Below the pieces are notes generated by a model. That model worked only from the letters and a program-made list of their open reading frames with translations. It did no database searches and was not told where the DNA came from. The translations under genes were made by a program, and so were the position numbers. A stretch of DNA of 64,000 nt from Alkalibacillus silvisoli (lineage in GTDB: Bacteria > Bacillota > Bacilli > Bacillales > Alkalibacillaceae): contig NZ_BAAACZ010000005.1 in the NCBI RefSeq assembly GCF_039521975.1, positions 1 through 64,000 of the forward strand. Direction: 5' to 3'. Below, in pieces: positions 43,798 through 52,402 of the stretch. The first letter of the stretch is position 1, and the number at the start of each line of letters is the position of its first letter.

Positions 43798-44436
43798 ATG
43801 CCATATGAATACTCAAGAAAAGAAGAAACTGTCAATGCTCTAACTCATGGGCTTGGGGCTTTTTTAAGTGTTCTTGGGCTTGTTGTATTAATTGTATTTG
43901 CTTCACTAAATGGTAGCCCTTGGCAAGTTGTTTCTGTATCGATTTATGGAACGACGATGTTATTAATGTATTTATCTTCAACTATTGTACATAGTTTAAA
44001 GTCAGGTAAAGCGAAGGATATCTTTTTATTTATTGATCACTCTTCCATTTACCTGTTTATCGCGGGGACATATACTCCTATATTACTCGTACTGTTACGC
44101 GGACCTATTGGTTGGACCCTTTTAGGCGTTGTTTGGGGTGTTGCCATTTTAGGGATTGTGTTTAAAGTGTTTTTTGTTAATAGATTTATGGTTGTATCAA
44201 CGTTAATTTATATCTTCCTCGGTTGGTTTATTGTATTTGCGTGGCGCCCGCTCTCAGCTGAGATGGATTTAATGGGCTTAATTTATTTAATTATTGGCGG
44301 AGTTTTATATTCTGTTGGTAGTATTTTTTATATGTGGCGAGGGTTCCCATATCATCACGCTGTCTGGCATATGTTTGTCATTGCCGGTAGCGCGTTTCAC
44401 TTCTTTGCGATTTTGTTTTATGTAGTGTTGGCTTAA
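43798..44436 (+). CDS. hemolysin III / TrhA family membrane protein
   Basis: A 212-residue protein with seven hydrophobic helices of the hemolysin III (PAQR-like) family. Signature residues are EETVNALTHGLGAFLS, SSTIVHS, FIDHSSIYLFIAGTYTP and a late HHAVWHMFVIAGSAFHFFAI with the metal-binding histidines. Relatives affect membrane lipid balance; true haemolysin function is unproven. The start is at 43798 after GAGGTGG. Confidence 0.9.
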   Translation: MPYEYSRKEETVNALTHGLGAFLSVLGLVVLIVFASLNGSPWQVVSVSIYGTTMLLMYLSSTIVHSLKSGKAKDIFLFIDHSSIYLFIAGTYTPILLVLLRGPIGWTLLGVVWGVAILGIVFKVFFVNRFMVVSTLIYIFLGWFIVFAWRPLSAEMDLMGLIYLIIGGVLYSVGSIFYMWRGFPYHHAVWHMFVIAGSAFHFFAILFYVVLA

Positions 44437-44440
44437 TTTA

Positions 44441-44465
44441 ACCGGTGAGGCTTTCTCACCGGTTT
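44441..44465. terminator. shared terminator of convergent genes
   Basis: AACCGGTGAG and CTCACCGGTT form a perfect 10-base stem followed by T residues on the plus strand. Confidence 0.85.
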
Positions 44466-44475
44466 TTTAGCTTAA

Positions 44476-45243
44476 TTAAAAAGGATACTGATTTAGTGAC
44501 TGTCCACCATCTAGCGTAATCACTTCACCGTTCATGTATTTTGCTTTATCTGACAGCATGAAAAAGGCTAGCTCTCCAATTTCCTCTGGCTCACCTAATC
44601 GCTCTAAAGGCACTGACTTAATCGTACGTTTTGCTGCTTCTTCAGATTCCCAAAGTTTATCAGCTCCACCCGTACGATCAATTGGACCTGGTGCAATCGC
44701 GTTAGCTCGAATACCGTAACGTCTTCCCCATTCAACTGCTAACGTTCTTGTCATTGCTAAAACACCAGCTTTAGCAGAAGCTGAATGAATCACACCAGGA
44801 CCTGCATCCCATGCGTAAGTTGCAACCATGTTTAAAATTGTTCCTTTAATACCTTTCTCAATCCAATAGTTCCCAACTGCCTGACTACAATAATAAGTCC
44901 CATTTAATACAATATCAATCACTGTATTCCATCCATTTGGTGATAGCTTTTCAGCTGGCGTAATAAAATTACCCGCAGCGTTGTTAACTAAGTGGTCAAT
45001 TTGTCCAAAATGCTCTGTCACATCTTGAACCATCCTTTCCACATCTTCTAAATGACGAACATCCATAACCACTGTATGTACATCACCTGTTGCATCTTTT
45101 AAGATCTCCTTTTTAGCTTCTTTTAACTTATCTTCATTACGTCCCGTAATGGCAACACGTGCCCCTTCTTGAGCAAACTTTTTCGCCATATATTTCCCCA
45201 TACCATTCGAACCGCCTGTTACAATGACTACTTCATTTTTCAC
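44476..45243 (-). CDS. fadH: 2,4-dienoyl-CoA reductase
   Basis: A 255-residue short-chain dehydrogenase. The NADP site is VTGGSNGMGKYMAKKFA, with NNAAGNF and the stretch TYAWDAGPGVIHSASAKAGVLAMTRTLAVEWG; the usual YxxxK tyrosine is not in the standard place, as in other FadH (YkuF) proteins. It reduces 2,4-dienoyl-CoA from unsaturated fatty acids in beta-oxidation. A palindrome matching the FadR operator lies about 50-65 bases upstream. Only the FadH part of the fadH-fadG operon is present. Confidence 0.9.
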   Translation of the reverse strand: MKNEVVIVTGGSNGMGKYMAKKFAQEGARVAITGRNEDKLKEAKKEILKDATGDVHTVVMDVRHLEDVERMVQDVTEHFGQIDHLVNNAAGNFITPAEKLSPNGWNTVIDIVLNGTYYCSQAVGNYWIEKGIKGTILNMVATYAWDAGPGVIHSASAKAGVLAMTRTLAVEWGRRYGIRANAIAPGPIDRTGGADKLWESEEAAKRTIKSVPLERLGEPEEIGELAFFMLSDKAKYMNGEVITLDGGQSLNQYPF

Positions 45244-45289
45244 TTAAACCTCTCCTCCATCGTCGATAATTAATCAAAACGTGTTAAAA

Positions 45290-45307
45290 TGAATGAATAT
45301 TCATTCT
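45290..45307. promoter_or_regulatory. FadR-like operator
   Basis: TGAATGAATATTCATTCT fits the B. subtilis FadR consensus TGAATGAMTANTCATTCA at 17 of 18 positions and holds a perfect 16-base palindrome (45291-45306). fadH is a known member of the FadR regulon, where long-chain acyl-CoA relieves repression. Confidence 0.8.
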
Positions 45308-45437
45308 CTTTTATTGTAACGAACTACACTTCCCTTTTCAAAATTTTAAGACTAAAATTAACAATTTCATTAAGGTATCTAAAAGAGCACCTAAACATGC
45401 TATAATGCTAGTAAGATCAATAAAGGGATGGCAAAAC

Positions 45438-46310
45438 ATGGCTGAGAAAATAACAAGACGTTCATTTATAAAAAAGACTACAGTTGGTACATTAGGTACG
45501 ATCGCCACAGCTTATGGTGGTTACTATTATGCCCATGATGTTGAACCGTTTTGGTTAAAAACCATATCTAACAACATTAAATCACATCGAATCCCAACTG
45601 AATTCAATGATTTTAAAATTGTTCAATTCACCGATACACATATCGGTTTTCAATATCGAAACAAAGATTTAAAAAAATTAATTAATGCAATTCAAAATCA
45701 ACAACCCGATCTAATCGTTTTTACAGGAGATTTAACAGATGACCCTTCATTAGTTTCAAATGATAAGTTTGAAGAAATAGTACATGAGTTAAGTCGGTTA
45801 GAAGCACCTTACGGAAAGTATTGGATATACGGAAACCACGATCATGGTGGTTATGGAACTAATACAATCTTAGATGTCATGAATCAATCTGGTTTTTCTC
45901 TATTAATGAATGAGACTGAACAAATTACGGTTGATGAACAACATATTAATTTATCCGGTTTAGATGATATCCTACTCGGTAATCCTTCTCTTGAGGGGTT
46001 GGTTTCACATGATGAAGCAAGCTTTAACATATTGTTATGTCATGAGCCTGACTATGCAGATGAGGTTGTTGATTATCCTTTTGACTTACAATTATCAGGT
46101 CATAGCCATGGTGGACAAGTACAAATTCCTTTTTATGGATATGTTGTCACACCAACGCTTGGACAAAAGTATGTCGAGGGTAAACATACATTAGGAAATC
46201 GTCCGCTTCAATTATTCACTTCTCGAGGCGTTGGGACGACAAGGCTGCCATTCCGCTTTTTATGCCGTCCAGAAATTAATGTTTTCACACTAATAAGCGA
46301 ATCTATTTAG
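45438..46310 (+). CDS. ykuE: Tat-exported metallophosphoesterase YkuE
   Basis: A 290-residue calcineurin-like phosphoesterase. The N-terminus has a twin-arginine motif (TRRSFIKK) and a hydrophobic stretch. Metal motifs are FTDTHIG, VFTGDLTD, YGNHDH and LSGHSHGGQ. B. subtilis YkuE is a Tat substrate found at the cell wall. I use the ATG at 45438 (MAEKITRRSF) after AAAGGGATGG. No Tat translocase genes are in the window. Confidence 0.9.
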   Translation: MAEKITRRSFIKKTTVGTLGTIATAYGGYYYAHDVEPFWLKTISNNIKSHRIPTEFNDFKIVQFTDTHIGFQYRNKDLKKLINAIQNQQPDLIVFTGDLTDDPSLVSNDKFEEIVHELSRLEAPYGKYWIYGNHDHGGYGTNTILDVMNQSGFSLLMNETEQITVDEQHINLSGLDDILLGNPSLEGLVSHDEASFNILLCHEPDYADEVVDYPFDLQLSGHSHGGQVQIPFYGYVVTPTLGQKYVEGKHTLGNRPLQLFTSRGVGTTRLPFRFLCRPEINVFTLISESI

Positions 46311-46409
46311 CCTTTGTCAATAAATTGTTAAAATATGCTACATTGTTTTACTTATATCAACTGTTGGTCATGTTACAATATGGGTGATTAGGAAATGGAG
46401 TTGATCTAC

Positions 46410-47012
46410 ATGTTTAAACAACGATATGGTTTATTTATTTTAAGTTTAATAGCCGTAATGTTATTTTTAGCAGCATGTAATGGAAGTGAAGCAAGTGAAA
46501 TTGAACAAGAGATTAGCTTAGATATCGAGCCTTTTGAATATACTAACCAAGATGAAGAAGCTGTTTCATTGGAGGATTTAGAAGGTACATATTGGGTAGC
46601 TAACTTTATTTTCACAAATTGTGATACAGTTTGCCCGCCTATGACAGCTAATATGGCAGGCCTTCAAGAAGAAGCAGACGAAAATGATCTAGATGTTCGT
46701 TTCGTGTCATTTTCAGTAGACCCTGAATATGATGACCCTGAAACGTTGAAAACATTTGCAAATCAATTCGGTGCTGATTATTCAAATTGGGATTTACTAA
46801 CAGGCTATTCTCAAGAAGAAATTGAAAGCTATGCAGCTAGCTCTTTCCAATTACTTGTTTCTAAGGTTGATGGTCACGACCAAGTGAGTCATGGAACTTC
46901 TTTTTACATTGTTAATCCAGAGGGAACTGCAATTAATACCTACTCTGGAACAAGTTCAGAGGAAATGGATCGATTAATGAATGATTTAAACATTCTATTA
47001 CAAGATAACTAA
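46410..47012 (+). CDS. SCO1/SenC-type copper chaperone lipoprotein
   Basis: A 200-residue lipoprotein (lipobox FLAAC) with a thioredoxin fold. The copper ligands are the CxxxC in TNCDTVCPP and the histidine in QVSHGTSFYIV. It is similar to YpmQ (Sco) of B. subtilis, which loads CuA of the caa3 oxidase; the oxidase operon is 41 kb away. The start is at 46410, with ATGGAGTTG upstream. Confidence 0.9.
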   Translation: MFKQRYGLFILSLIAVMLFLAACNGSEASEIEQEISLDIEPFEYTNQDEEAVSLEDLEGTYWVANFIFTNCDTVCPPMTANMAGLQEEADENDLDVRFVSFSVDPEYDDPETLKTFANQFGADYSNWDLLTGYSQEEIESYAASSFQLLVSKVDGHDQVSHGTSFYIVNPEGTAINTYSGTSSEEMDRLMNDLNILLQDN

Positions 47013-47024
47013 ATTAAAATTCAC

Positions 47025-47066
47025 AAAACACCAATCACGGTCACAGACGATCTTGATTGGTGTTTT
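47025..47066 (+). terminator. terminator after the SCO gene
   Basis: AAAACACCAATCA and TGATTGGTGTTTT form a perfect 13-base stem followed by GTTTTATT. Confidence 0.85.
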
Positions 47067-47086
47067 GTTTTATTACCACTTATACT

Positions 47087-47278
47087 TTAATCATTTCTAA
47101 TGAGCAGATATACAATTAATCCTAAAATCGGGAACAATATAGTACCGAACAAAGTAATCATAGCATATTCGCTACTTTTCCCTTTCCGAATAGCATCTCG
47201 ATATGCCCAAACACTTGTAAATATGTTCAAGATAAACAGAGCTAATATGATCAATAGAACCAATGCAATGAGTTCCAT
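47087..47278 (-). CDS. small two-helix membrane protein (PLDc_N-like)
   Basis: A 63-residue protein with two hydrophobic helices flanking a short polar loop (AYRDAIRKGKSSEYA). The pattern W-x-Y-R-D-A-x-x-R-G-K, then a second helix, resembles the phospholipase D nuclease N-terminal domain. AAAGGGGGAAG precedes the ATG. No enzyme is attached. Function is unknown. Confidence 0.7.
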   Translation of the reverse strand: MELIALVLLIILALFILNIFTSVWAYRDAIRKGKSSEYAMITLFGTILFPILGLIVYLLIRND

Positions 47279-47353
47279 ACACTTCCCCCTTTAACTTTTA
47301 CTATTGTATGATAAATGAGGGAGTGCATGAAACCATTTTGTCAATTTTTCATT

Positions 47354-47701
47354 TTAAGATGTCGTGTTTCTGTTGCGTATAAATTGTGATAAACTTTTAC
47401 CCATGGAATAAACCATTAACACAATACCAAAAGCAGTTACCGATAATAATAGACTTACGATGAGTTGTTTCATCCCTTCAAGGCTACTGACTAAACTGTG
47501 CTCTGTTAAATACAAATAACCAACAATGATGACAAAAATTGTTGTACTAGACACCCAGTAAGTCAACGTATGAAGGCAATCACGACTCATCCAAAAATGA
47601 ATTAACGGCTTTATTAAAAAATATAAACAGACCATCATGGTTAAAAACAAGCCGATAAATAAATTATTCGATAGGATTAAACCATATAATTCATCGAACA
47701 T
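47354..47701 (-). CDS. membrane protein of unknown function
   Basis: A 115-residue protein with three hydrophobic helices (about 12-35, 47-65, 77-100) and a basic tail ending RNRNTTS. I use the ATG at 47701 (MFDELYG) after GGAGGGG. I do not recognise the family. It is divergent from patA. Confidence 0.65.
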   Translation of the reverse strand: MFDELYGLILSNNLFIGLFLTMMVCLYFLIKPLIHFWMSRDCLHTLTYWVSSTTIFVIIVGYLYLTEHSLVSSLEGMKQLIVSLLLSVTAFGIVLMVYSMGKSLSQFIRNRNTTS

Positions 47702-47776
47702 ACTATCCCCTCCTATCACCATTATCAACGGTTGTAGGGTATTTTAAACATAAATCTAGAAAGCAAGGTGACATAA

Positions 47777-48931
47777 GTGGAACAATATTTAAACGATCAT
47801 GTTAAAAATATTGAAATTTCAGGTATTCGAAAGTTTTTTAATTTAGTCTCAGGTAAGGATGACGTTGTTTCATTAACTATTGGACAACCAGACTTTCAAA
47901 CTCCTGAACATATTAAAGAGGCAACAAAAAAAGCAATTGATGACAACCAAACCGTCTATACACCTAATGCTGGAATCTTACCTCTACGTCAAGCCATTCA
48001 TGATGTAACAAAAGAAAAATATGGTTTGTCTTATGACCCTGAAGAAGAAATCATCGTTTCAGTTGGGGCTTCTGAAGCCATTGACATAACACTTAGAACT
48101 ATTGTGAAGCCGGGCGATGAGGTACTATTACCCGGCCCAGTCTACCCAGGTTATGAACCATTAATTAAACTAGCTGGTGCTACGCCAGTTCACATTGATA
48201 CGCGTGATTATAACTTTAAGTTAACAGCTGATTTAATTAAAGAGCATATCACTGATAAAACGAAATGTGTCATTCTTCCATATCCATCAAACCCTACTGG
48301 CGTAACATTGACAAAAAATGAACTTAAAGAAATTACACAGTTACTAAAAGATTTACCAATATTTATCTTAGCGGATGAAATATACAGTGAATTAACTTAT
48401 GGAGTAGAACACGTATCCATTGCAAGTTTTGAAGAAGTTAGAAAACAAACGATCGTTATTCAAGGTGTATCTAAGTCACATTCAATGACAGGGTTTAGAA
48501 TCGGATACTTGTTAGCTGATAGTGCCATTAGAAAACATATTTTAAAAGTTCACCAATATAATGTTTCTTGCCCAACATCTATAAGTCAGTACGCTGCTTT
48601 ACAAGCTTTAACAATGGGTAAAAATGATAGTCATATTATGCGGGAAGCTTATTCAGAAAGACGCGTTTACGTATTAAAGCGTTTGGAGAAAATGGGGTTA
48701 GAGGTTGTGGAACCTGATGGCGCATTCTATGTTTTTCCTAAAATTAATATACCTAACTACACTTCCTTTGAATTAGCGTTAAGATTAGTTGATGAAGTCG
48801 GATTAGCTTTAGTTCCAGGAGATGCATTTAGCGAATATGGTGAAGGTTATTTGCGCTTATCCTATGCTTATCATATGTCAGTTTTAGAAGAAGGACTCAA
48901 CCGTTTAGAACAATTTTTAACTAAACAGTAA
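47777..48931 (+). CDS. patA: N-acetyl-LL-diaminopimelate aminotransferase
   Basis: A 384-residue class I PLP aminotransferase. It has LTIGQPDFQTPEHI, LPYPSNPTGV, DEIYSEL and the PLP lysine in VSKSHSMTGFRIGY. In B. subtilis PatA makes N-acetyl-LL-diaminopimelate in the same pathway as DapH and DapL (42-43 kb). The start is GTG with AAGGTGA upstream. Other aminotransferases of this class are possible; the pathway neighbours raise confidence. Confidence 0.88.
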   Translation: MEQYLNDHVKNIEISGIRKFFNLVSGKDDVVSLTIGQPDFQTPEHIKEATKKAIDDNQTVYTPNAGILPLRQAIHDVTKEKYGLSYDPEEEIIVSVGASEAIDITLRTIVKPGDEVLLPGPVYPGYEPLIKLAGATPVHIDTRDYNFKLTADLIKEHITDKTKCVILPYPSNPTGVTLTKNELKEITQLLKDLPIFILADEIYSELTYGVEHVSIASFEEVRKQTIVIQGVSKSHSMTGFRIGYLLADSAIRKHILKVHQYNVSCPTSISQYAALQALTMGKNDSHIMREAYSERRVYVLKRLEKMGLEVVEPDGAFYVFPKINIPNYTSFELALRLVDEVGLALVPGDAFSEYGEGYLRLSYAYHMSVLEEGLNRLEQFLTKQ

Positions 48932-48948
48932 TATTCAAATAAATATTT

Positions 48949-48990
48949 AAAGCCCGGCTTTTTAAGTAAACCACTTAAACACCGGGCTTT
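48949..48990. terminator. shared terminator patA / Spo0E-like gene
   Basis: AAAGCCCGG and CCGGGCTTT, with inner TTTAAGT/ACTTAAA pairing, form a long hairpin between convergent genes. Confidence 0.85.
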
Positions 48991-49179
48991 TTAATCAATT
49001 ATTTGTTTACGCCCTTTTGGTTCTAATTTTAAATACTCATTAATTAATCCGTCCAACTCCTGTGAAAGCCTAACCGATTCATAGCTTGTATAACCTTTCT
49101 CTGATGCCACTTCAATCATTTCTTTACGTAATACTTCTATTTTAGTCTCTAAATAAATTAATCGCTCTTGCTCTTTCAA
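48991..49179 (-). CDS. Spo0E-like aspartyl-phosphate phosphatase
   Basis: A 62-residue two-helix protein. It has the family signature SQELDGLINEYL, in which S-x-x-L-D is the active motif, preceded by a first helix (IEVLRKEMIEVASEKG). Spo0E proteins dephosphorylate Spo0A-P and delay sporulation. The target here is assumed from the family. GAGGGGGAA precedes the ATG. Confidence 0.82.
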   Translation of the reverse strand: MKEQERLIYLETKIEVLRKEMIEVASEKGYTSYESVRLSQELDGLINEYLKLEPKGRKQIID

Positions 49180-49482
49180 TTACTGTTTCCCCCTCAGTGT
49201 AAACACCATAGCCTAATTAAAATATTTTATTGCTAAAATTCAATTATGTCAAAGGTTTATTAAGCAAAAATTTAATTTGTTAAATAAAATTAATATACTA
49301 TAAACATTCTGTTAACAACCAGCAAATTAGTCATATGTTTATAGAAATGATTTATAAGCTTTATGTATGATGAAATTAATTACACGAATATACTTATTAT
49401 ATGATAGGATATATAATAAGAGGTTGTTAGATTTATTTTACATAATAATTGGGTATTTTGAAATGAGAAAGGAAGAGCCTTC
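49180..49482. other. AT-rich upstream region of sipT
   Basis: About 300 bases, very AT-rich. A TATAAT at about 49412 is a possible -10 for sipT with no good -35. No gene is seen. Confidence 0.4.
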
Positions 49483-49992
49483 TTGAAAAGAGAAATATGG
49501 GAATGGACAAAAGCGATTGTCATAGCATTAGTCATAGCTTTCATATTACGAACTTTCATTTTTGCTACGTCTGTTGTTGAAGGTGCAAGTATGGTCCCGA
49601 CACTAGAAAGCGGAGAACGCGTTATTTTCAATAAAGCTGTCTACTTAATTGATGAACCAGACCGCGGAGACATCGTCATCATTCAGCACCCACATAAAAA
49701 CTATGTCAAAAGAGTAATCGGCTTACCTAATGAAACTTTAGAAACGCGAGATAATGATTTATATATAGATGGCGAGCGAGTTGATGAAGAATATTTAACA
49801 GAGGAAGAATTACAAGGCACTGGCGATATTGAGCCAATTGTCATTCCAGATGGACAATACTATGTCATGGGGGACAATCGTGAAATCAGTAAAGATAGCC
49901 GAAATGGTCTCGGTTTAATTGAAGAAGACGATATTATTGGGCGTTCAGAAATTATTATCTTTCCATTCACAAACATGTCATTAACTAGATAG
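49483..49992 (+). CDS. sipT: type I signal peptidase
   Basis: A 169-residue membrane-anchored signal peptidase of the S26 family. One N-terminal helix (about 8-28) is followed by the catalytic serine in VEGASMVPTL and the lysine in NYVKRVIGLPNE, then GDNREISKDSRNGLG. It cleaves signal peptides of exported proteins. The start is TTG after AAAGGAAGAG. The length is slightly below that of B. subtilis SipT. Confidence 0.92.
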   Translation: MKREIWEWTKAIVIALVIAFILRTFIFATSVVEGASMVPTLESGERVIFNKAVYLIDEPDRGDIVIIQHPHKNYVKRVIGLPNETLETRDNDLYIDGERVDEEYLTEEELQGTGDIEPIVIPDGQYYVMGDNREISKDSRNGLGLIEEDDIIGRSEIIIFPFTNMSLTR

Positions 49993-50045
49993 TTTAAAAT
50001 CAAGATCACTTAATTAAACTGATACAAATTCGAACTTCAAAAATA

Positions 50046-50097
50046 AAGGTCTGTCCCATTTAGCCAAAACTACATGACTTTGGGGACAGACCTTTTT
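50046..50097 (+). terminator. terminator after sipT
   Basis: AAGGTCTGTCCC and GGGGACAGACCTTTTT form a strong stem around a loop of about 25 bases. Confidence 0.85.
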
Positions 50098-50233
50098 ATT
50101 GTTCGATTAAACTTGGGATTTTCATAATTGATTTATTGAGTTGCTCTAGCTTCTTTTCAATTCGATGCAACAAATAAAATGTTACAAGAATCGGAAACCC
50201 CACATCCGGTACCCAATTAACCCATGCCTCCAT
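50096..50233 (-). CDS. yvrJ: YvrJ family small membrane protein
   Basis: A 45-residue protein with one helix and the family core VGFPILVTFYLLHRIEKKLEQL. The start at 50233 (MEAWVNWVPDVGFP) is about 16 bases after GAAAGGTGG, with GTG at 50236 as alternative. It is the last gene of a DUF1659-DUF2922-YvrJ run. Function is unknown. Confidence 0.85.
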   Translation of the reverse strand: MEAWVNWVPDVGFPILVTFYLLHRIEKKLEQLNKSIMKIPSLIEQ

Positions 50234-50287
50234 CACAATCTTTAACCACCTTTCTCTTTCTAGTTCTTGAGTCTCTAATCTTAAAAA

Positions 50288-50312
50288 GGGGTGACCCATT
50301 ATGAGTCACCCC
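50288..50312 (-). terminator. hairpin between DUF2922 and yvrJ
   Basis: GGGGTGAC and GTCACCCC form an 8-base stem with TTTTT on the minus strand. Confidence 0.7.
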
Positions 50313-50327
50313 ATTAACTTAACTTAT

Positions 50328-50546
50328 TTAATTAATTGGCACTTCCTCAACAGTACGTTCAACTACTTGCGCAAAATCAATTTCAGAAAGTGCTAAGCCA
50401 TTTGAAGTGAAGATATCTTGCTCAATGATGGTTTCCATTGCTTCTTTAACTTGCTCAGCATTTACAGGTTCTACAGGATGATCAATACTGATTGTAGACA
50501 TACGACCTTCTTCATTCCTAAATTTAAGCTCTAAACGCTTACTCAT
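50328..50546 (-). CDS. DUF2922 family protein
   Basis: A 72-residue soluble protein starting MSKRLELKFRNEEGRMSTISI, typical of DUF2922. It ends VVERTVEEVPIN. AAAGGGGGAAAG precedes the ATG. It is 16 bases after the DUF1659 gene. This trio is conserved in Bacillaceae and has no established function. Confidence 0.88.
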   Translation of the reverse strand: MSKRLELKFRNEEGRMSTISIDHPVEPVNAEQVKEAMETIIEQDIFTSNGLALSEIDFAQVVERTVEEVPIN

Positions 50547-50562
50547 TTACTCTTTCCCCCTT

Positions 50563-50787
50563 TTATTGATTACCAACTAATAATAATTGATCATTTCGTA
50601 ACGCCTCGTGTAGAGGGTCTTGACGAAGTTCTGATAATACTTGTGCTACTGCTTGAACGGCTTCATTTTCTGCTTCTGGCTTTACATTGTTATAGCTTCG
50701 ACGCTGCAACACCTCTTCTCCCTCATCATCAATCCCTGTTACAAATACTAACTGCAGTTGACTATTGATTTTTTGTGCGTTTGTCAT
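50563..50787 (-). CDS. DUF1659 family protein
   Basis: A 74-residue soluble protein with the DUF1659 pattern INSQLQLVFVTGIDDEGEEVLQRRSYNNVKPEA. GAAAGGAGGTTG precedes the ATG. First gene of the DUF1659-DUF2922-YvrJ cluster. No partner enzyme is seen. Confidence 0.88.
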   Translation of the reverse strand: MTNAQKINSQLQLVFVTGIDDEGEEVLQRRSYNNVKPEAENEAVQAVAQVLSELRQDPLHEALRNDQLLLVGNQ

Positions 50788-50828
50788 ATCGTCAACCTCC
50801 TTTCACCCTTATAATCGTATGGAAATAA

Positions 50829-50865
50829 AAAAAGTGTGAAATGTTTTGAAACATTCCACACTTTT
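50829..50865 (-). terminator. terminator after the 30-residue peptide gene
   Basis: AAAAAGTGTG-AA-ATGTTT pairs with AAACAT-TC-CACACTTTTT; T tract on the minus strand. Confidence 0.85.
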
Positions 50866-50900
50866 TCTTCGTCTAATATTAAAGAGTTCACAATCACTAA

Positions 50901-50993
50901 TTAATGCTTTACGTTATCAATTACGCACGATCCAATAAAGTACGCAATTACGCCTAAAGATACAATTCCTAATGTTAAATTGATCGCATCCAC
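50901..50993 (-). CDS. 30-residue single-helix membrane peptide
   Basis: A 30-codon frame from GTG at 50993 with a near-perfect AGGAGGTG ribosome site about nine bases upstream. The peptide starts VDAINLTLGIVSLGVIAYF (V read as fMet), a single hydrophobic helix, then GSCVIDNVKH. It has its own terminator. It stands in front of the DUF1659-DUF2922-YvrJ genes on the same strand. I recognise no family; its shape is that of a small membrane or holin-like peptide. Confidence 0.65.
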   Translation of the reverse strand: MDAINLTLGIVSLGVIAYFIGSCVIDNVKH

Positions 50994-51216
50994 TGTGGTG
51001 CACCTCCTAGAACAACTCATACGTTATTTACTAAAGCTATTTTATCAAAAAATATTGCTATTGAACATTATCATCTCATTAATGTTTTAAATAATGAAGA
51101 CCGAAAAGACATTTTTGTACAAATTGTAACAATTAGTTCTTAAATCCTACACTGAAAAAGAGCAATTCGTGTTAAAATTTACATATACAAGAAAGGAACA
51201 CAATAGGTGATAAATC

Positions 51217-52395
51217 ATGATGTACTGCCCTAGATGCGGATCAAAAATTAAAGAAGACGAATCCTACTGTGTCATTTGTGGTGCTCAACTCCCAAAAGAC
51301 ATTGACGAACGTACACAAACGCAAAGTGGCCTTAACCGTTGGTGGTTAACCCCTATTGTGACACTTGTGTGTGTGTTAATTGCTGGAATTGGCCTCCATT
51401 TCTATTTAGAATACAATAATTCTTCTGCACAATCATTATACGATGAAGGTGTAGAACATGCTTTAGAAGGCCAGTACAACAGAGCTCAAAGTCTATTTGA
51501 AGAAGCAATTGATTATAATCCTAACTTTGAAGCTGCACAAGTCAATTCTGAATTTATGACTGTTGCTCTTGAAATTAATGAGAAATTAAATAATGTTGAC
51601 ACCTTAGTTGACCAAGGTGCATTTCAACAAGCTGTTCAAATAACAGAAGAAGCTGAAAGTCAGTTAAACTCTTATAATGGTGATATTATAAACCACTTAT
51701 TAGAATCTATACTGGATAAGCGAAATGAAGTACGGATCACCCAAGTTGAACAGCGTTTAGCTGAGGAACCGGGAATTGAAGAGTTAAAAATCCTATTATG
51801 GCAAACTCAGTCCATCGAACATAACGAGGCAGAAGACTTAGAGAATTTAATGAAAGAAAGAATTGTAAGTCGTACAGCTAATGAAGCAAATGATAAATTA
51901 CAAACGAACCAGTTTACTGCTGCTATTTCTATTGTTGAAGATGGATTAAGATACGTCCCTGAAAACGAACGACTAGACAGTTTAAAAACGACAATATCAA
52001 ATCAACAGGCTGATTTTGAAACGCAGCAACAAGAACGAATTGAACAAGCTTTAACACAATATGAATCTGAACAAGAGCAAAATGAAAACGACGCAGTAGA
52101 GTTAAATGAAATCGAAGTTACAGTAAACGATTATGATGAAGTGAATGTATATGGTGAATTAACGAGTGTTGCAACTCGCCCAATCCATTCGATCTCAGTA
52201 CAATATGTTTTATTAGATGACGATGAAGATGAAATTTTAGAAAATGAAACGTTCGTCTTTCCTGATACACTTTATCCTGATGAGACAGGTCAAATCGACC
52301 ATACTCATAGTGATTTACCAGATGATTTTGATTCAGATGAAGTAAGTATATCAGTTGAACAAATCTCTTGGTTTCTAGACGGCCAAGAGGATTAG
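51217..52395 (+). CDS. zinc-ribbon, TPR-type membrane protein
   Basis: A 392-residue protein. An N-terminal zinc ribbon (CPRC...CVIC, about 4-22) is followed by one helix (about 42-64), TPR-like helical repeats (about 72-290, for example SLYDEGVEHALEGQYNRAQSLFEEAIDYNP), and a beta-rich C-terminal domain (about 300-385) containing Asp/Glu-rich strands. The ribbon is probably cytoplasmic and the rest outside. The next gene, a serine protease, starts seven bases later, so they act together. No exact family name. Confidence 0.75.
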   Translation: MMYCPRCGSKIKEDESYCVICGAQLPKDIDERTQTQSGLNRWWLTPIVTLVCVLIAGIGLHFYLEYNNSSAQSLYDEGVEHALEGQYNRAQSLFEEAIDYNPNFEAAQVNSEFMTVALEINEKLNNVDTLVDQGAFQQAVQITEEAESQLNSYNGDIINHLLESILDKRNEVRITQVEQRLAEEPGIEELKILLWQTQSIEHNEAEDLENLMKERIVSRTANEANDKLQTNQFTAAISIVEDGLRYVPENERLDSLKTTISNQQADFETQQQERIEQALTQYESEQEQNENDAVELNEIEVTVNDYDEVNVYGELTSVATRPIHSISVQYVLLDDDEDEILENETFVFPDTLYPDETGQIDHTHSDLPDDFDSDEVSISVEQISWFLDGQED

Positions 52396-52402
52396 AGGTG
52401 AT

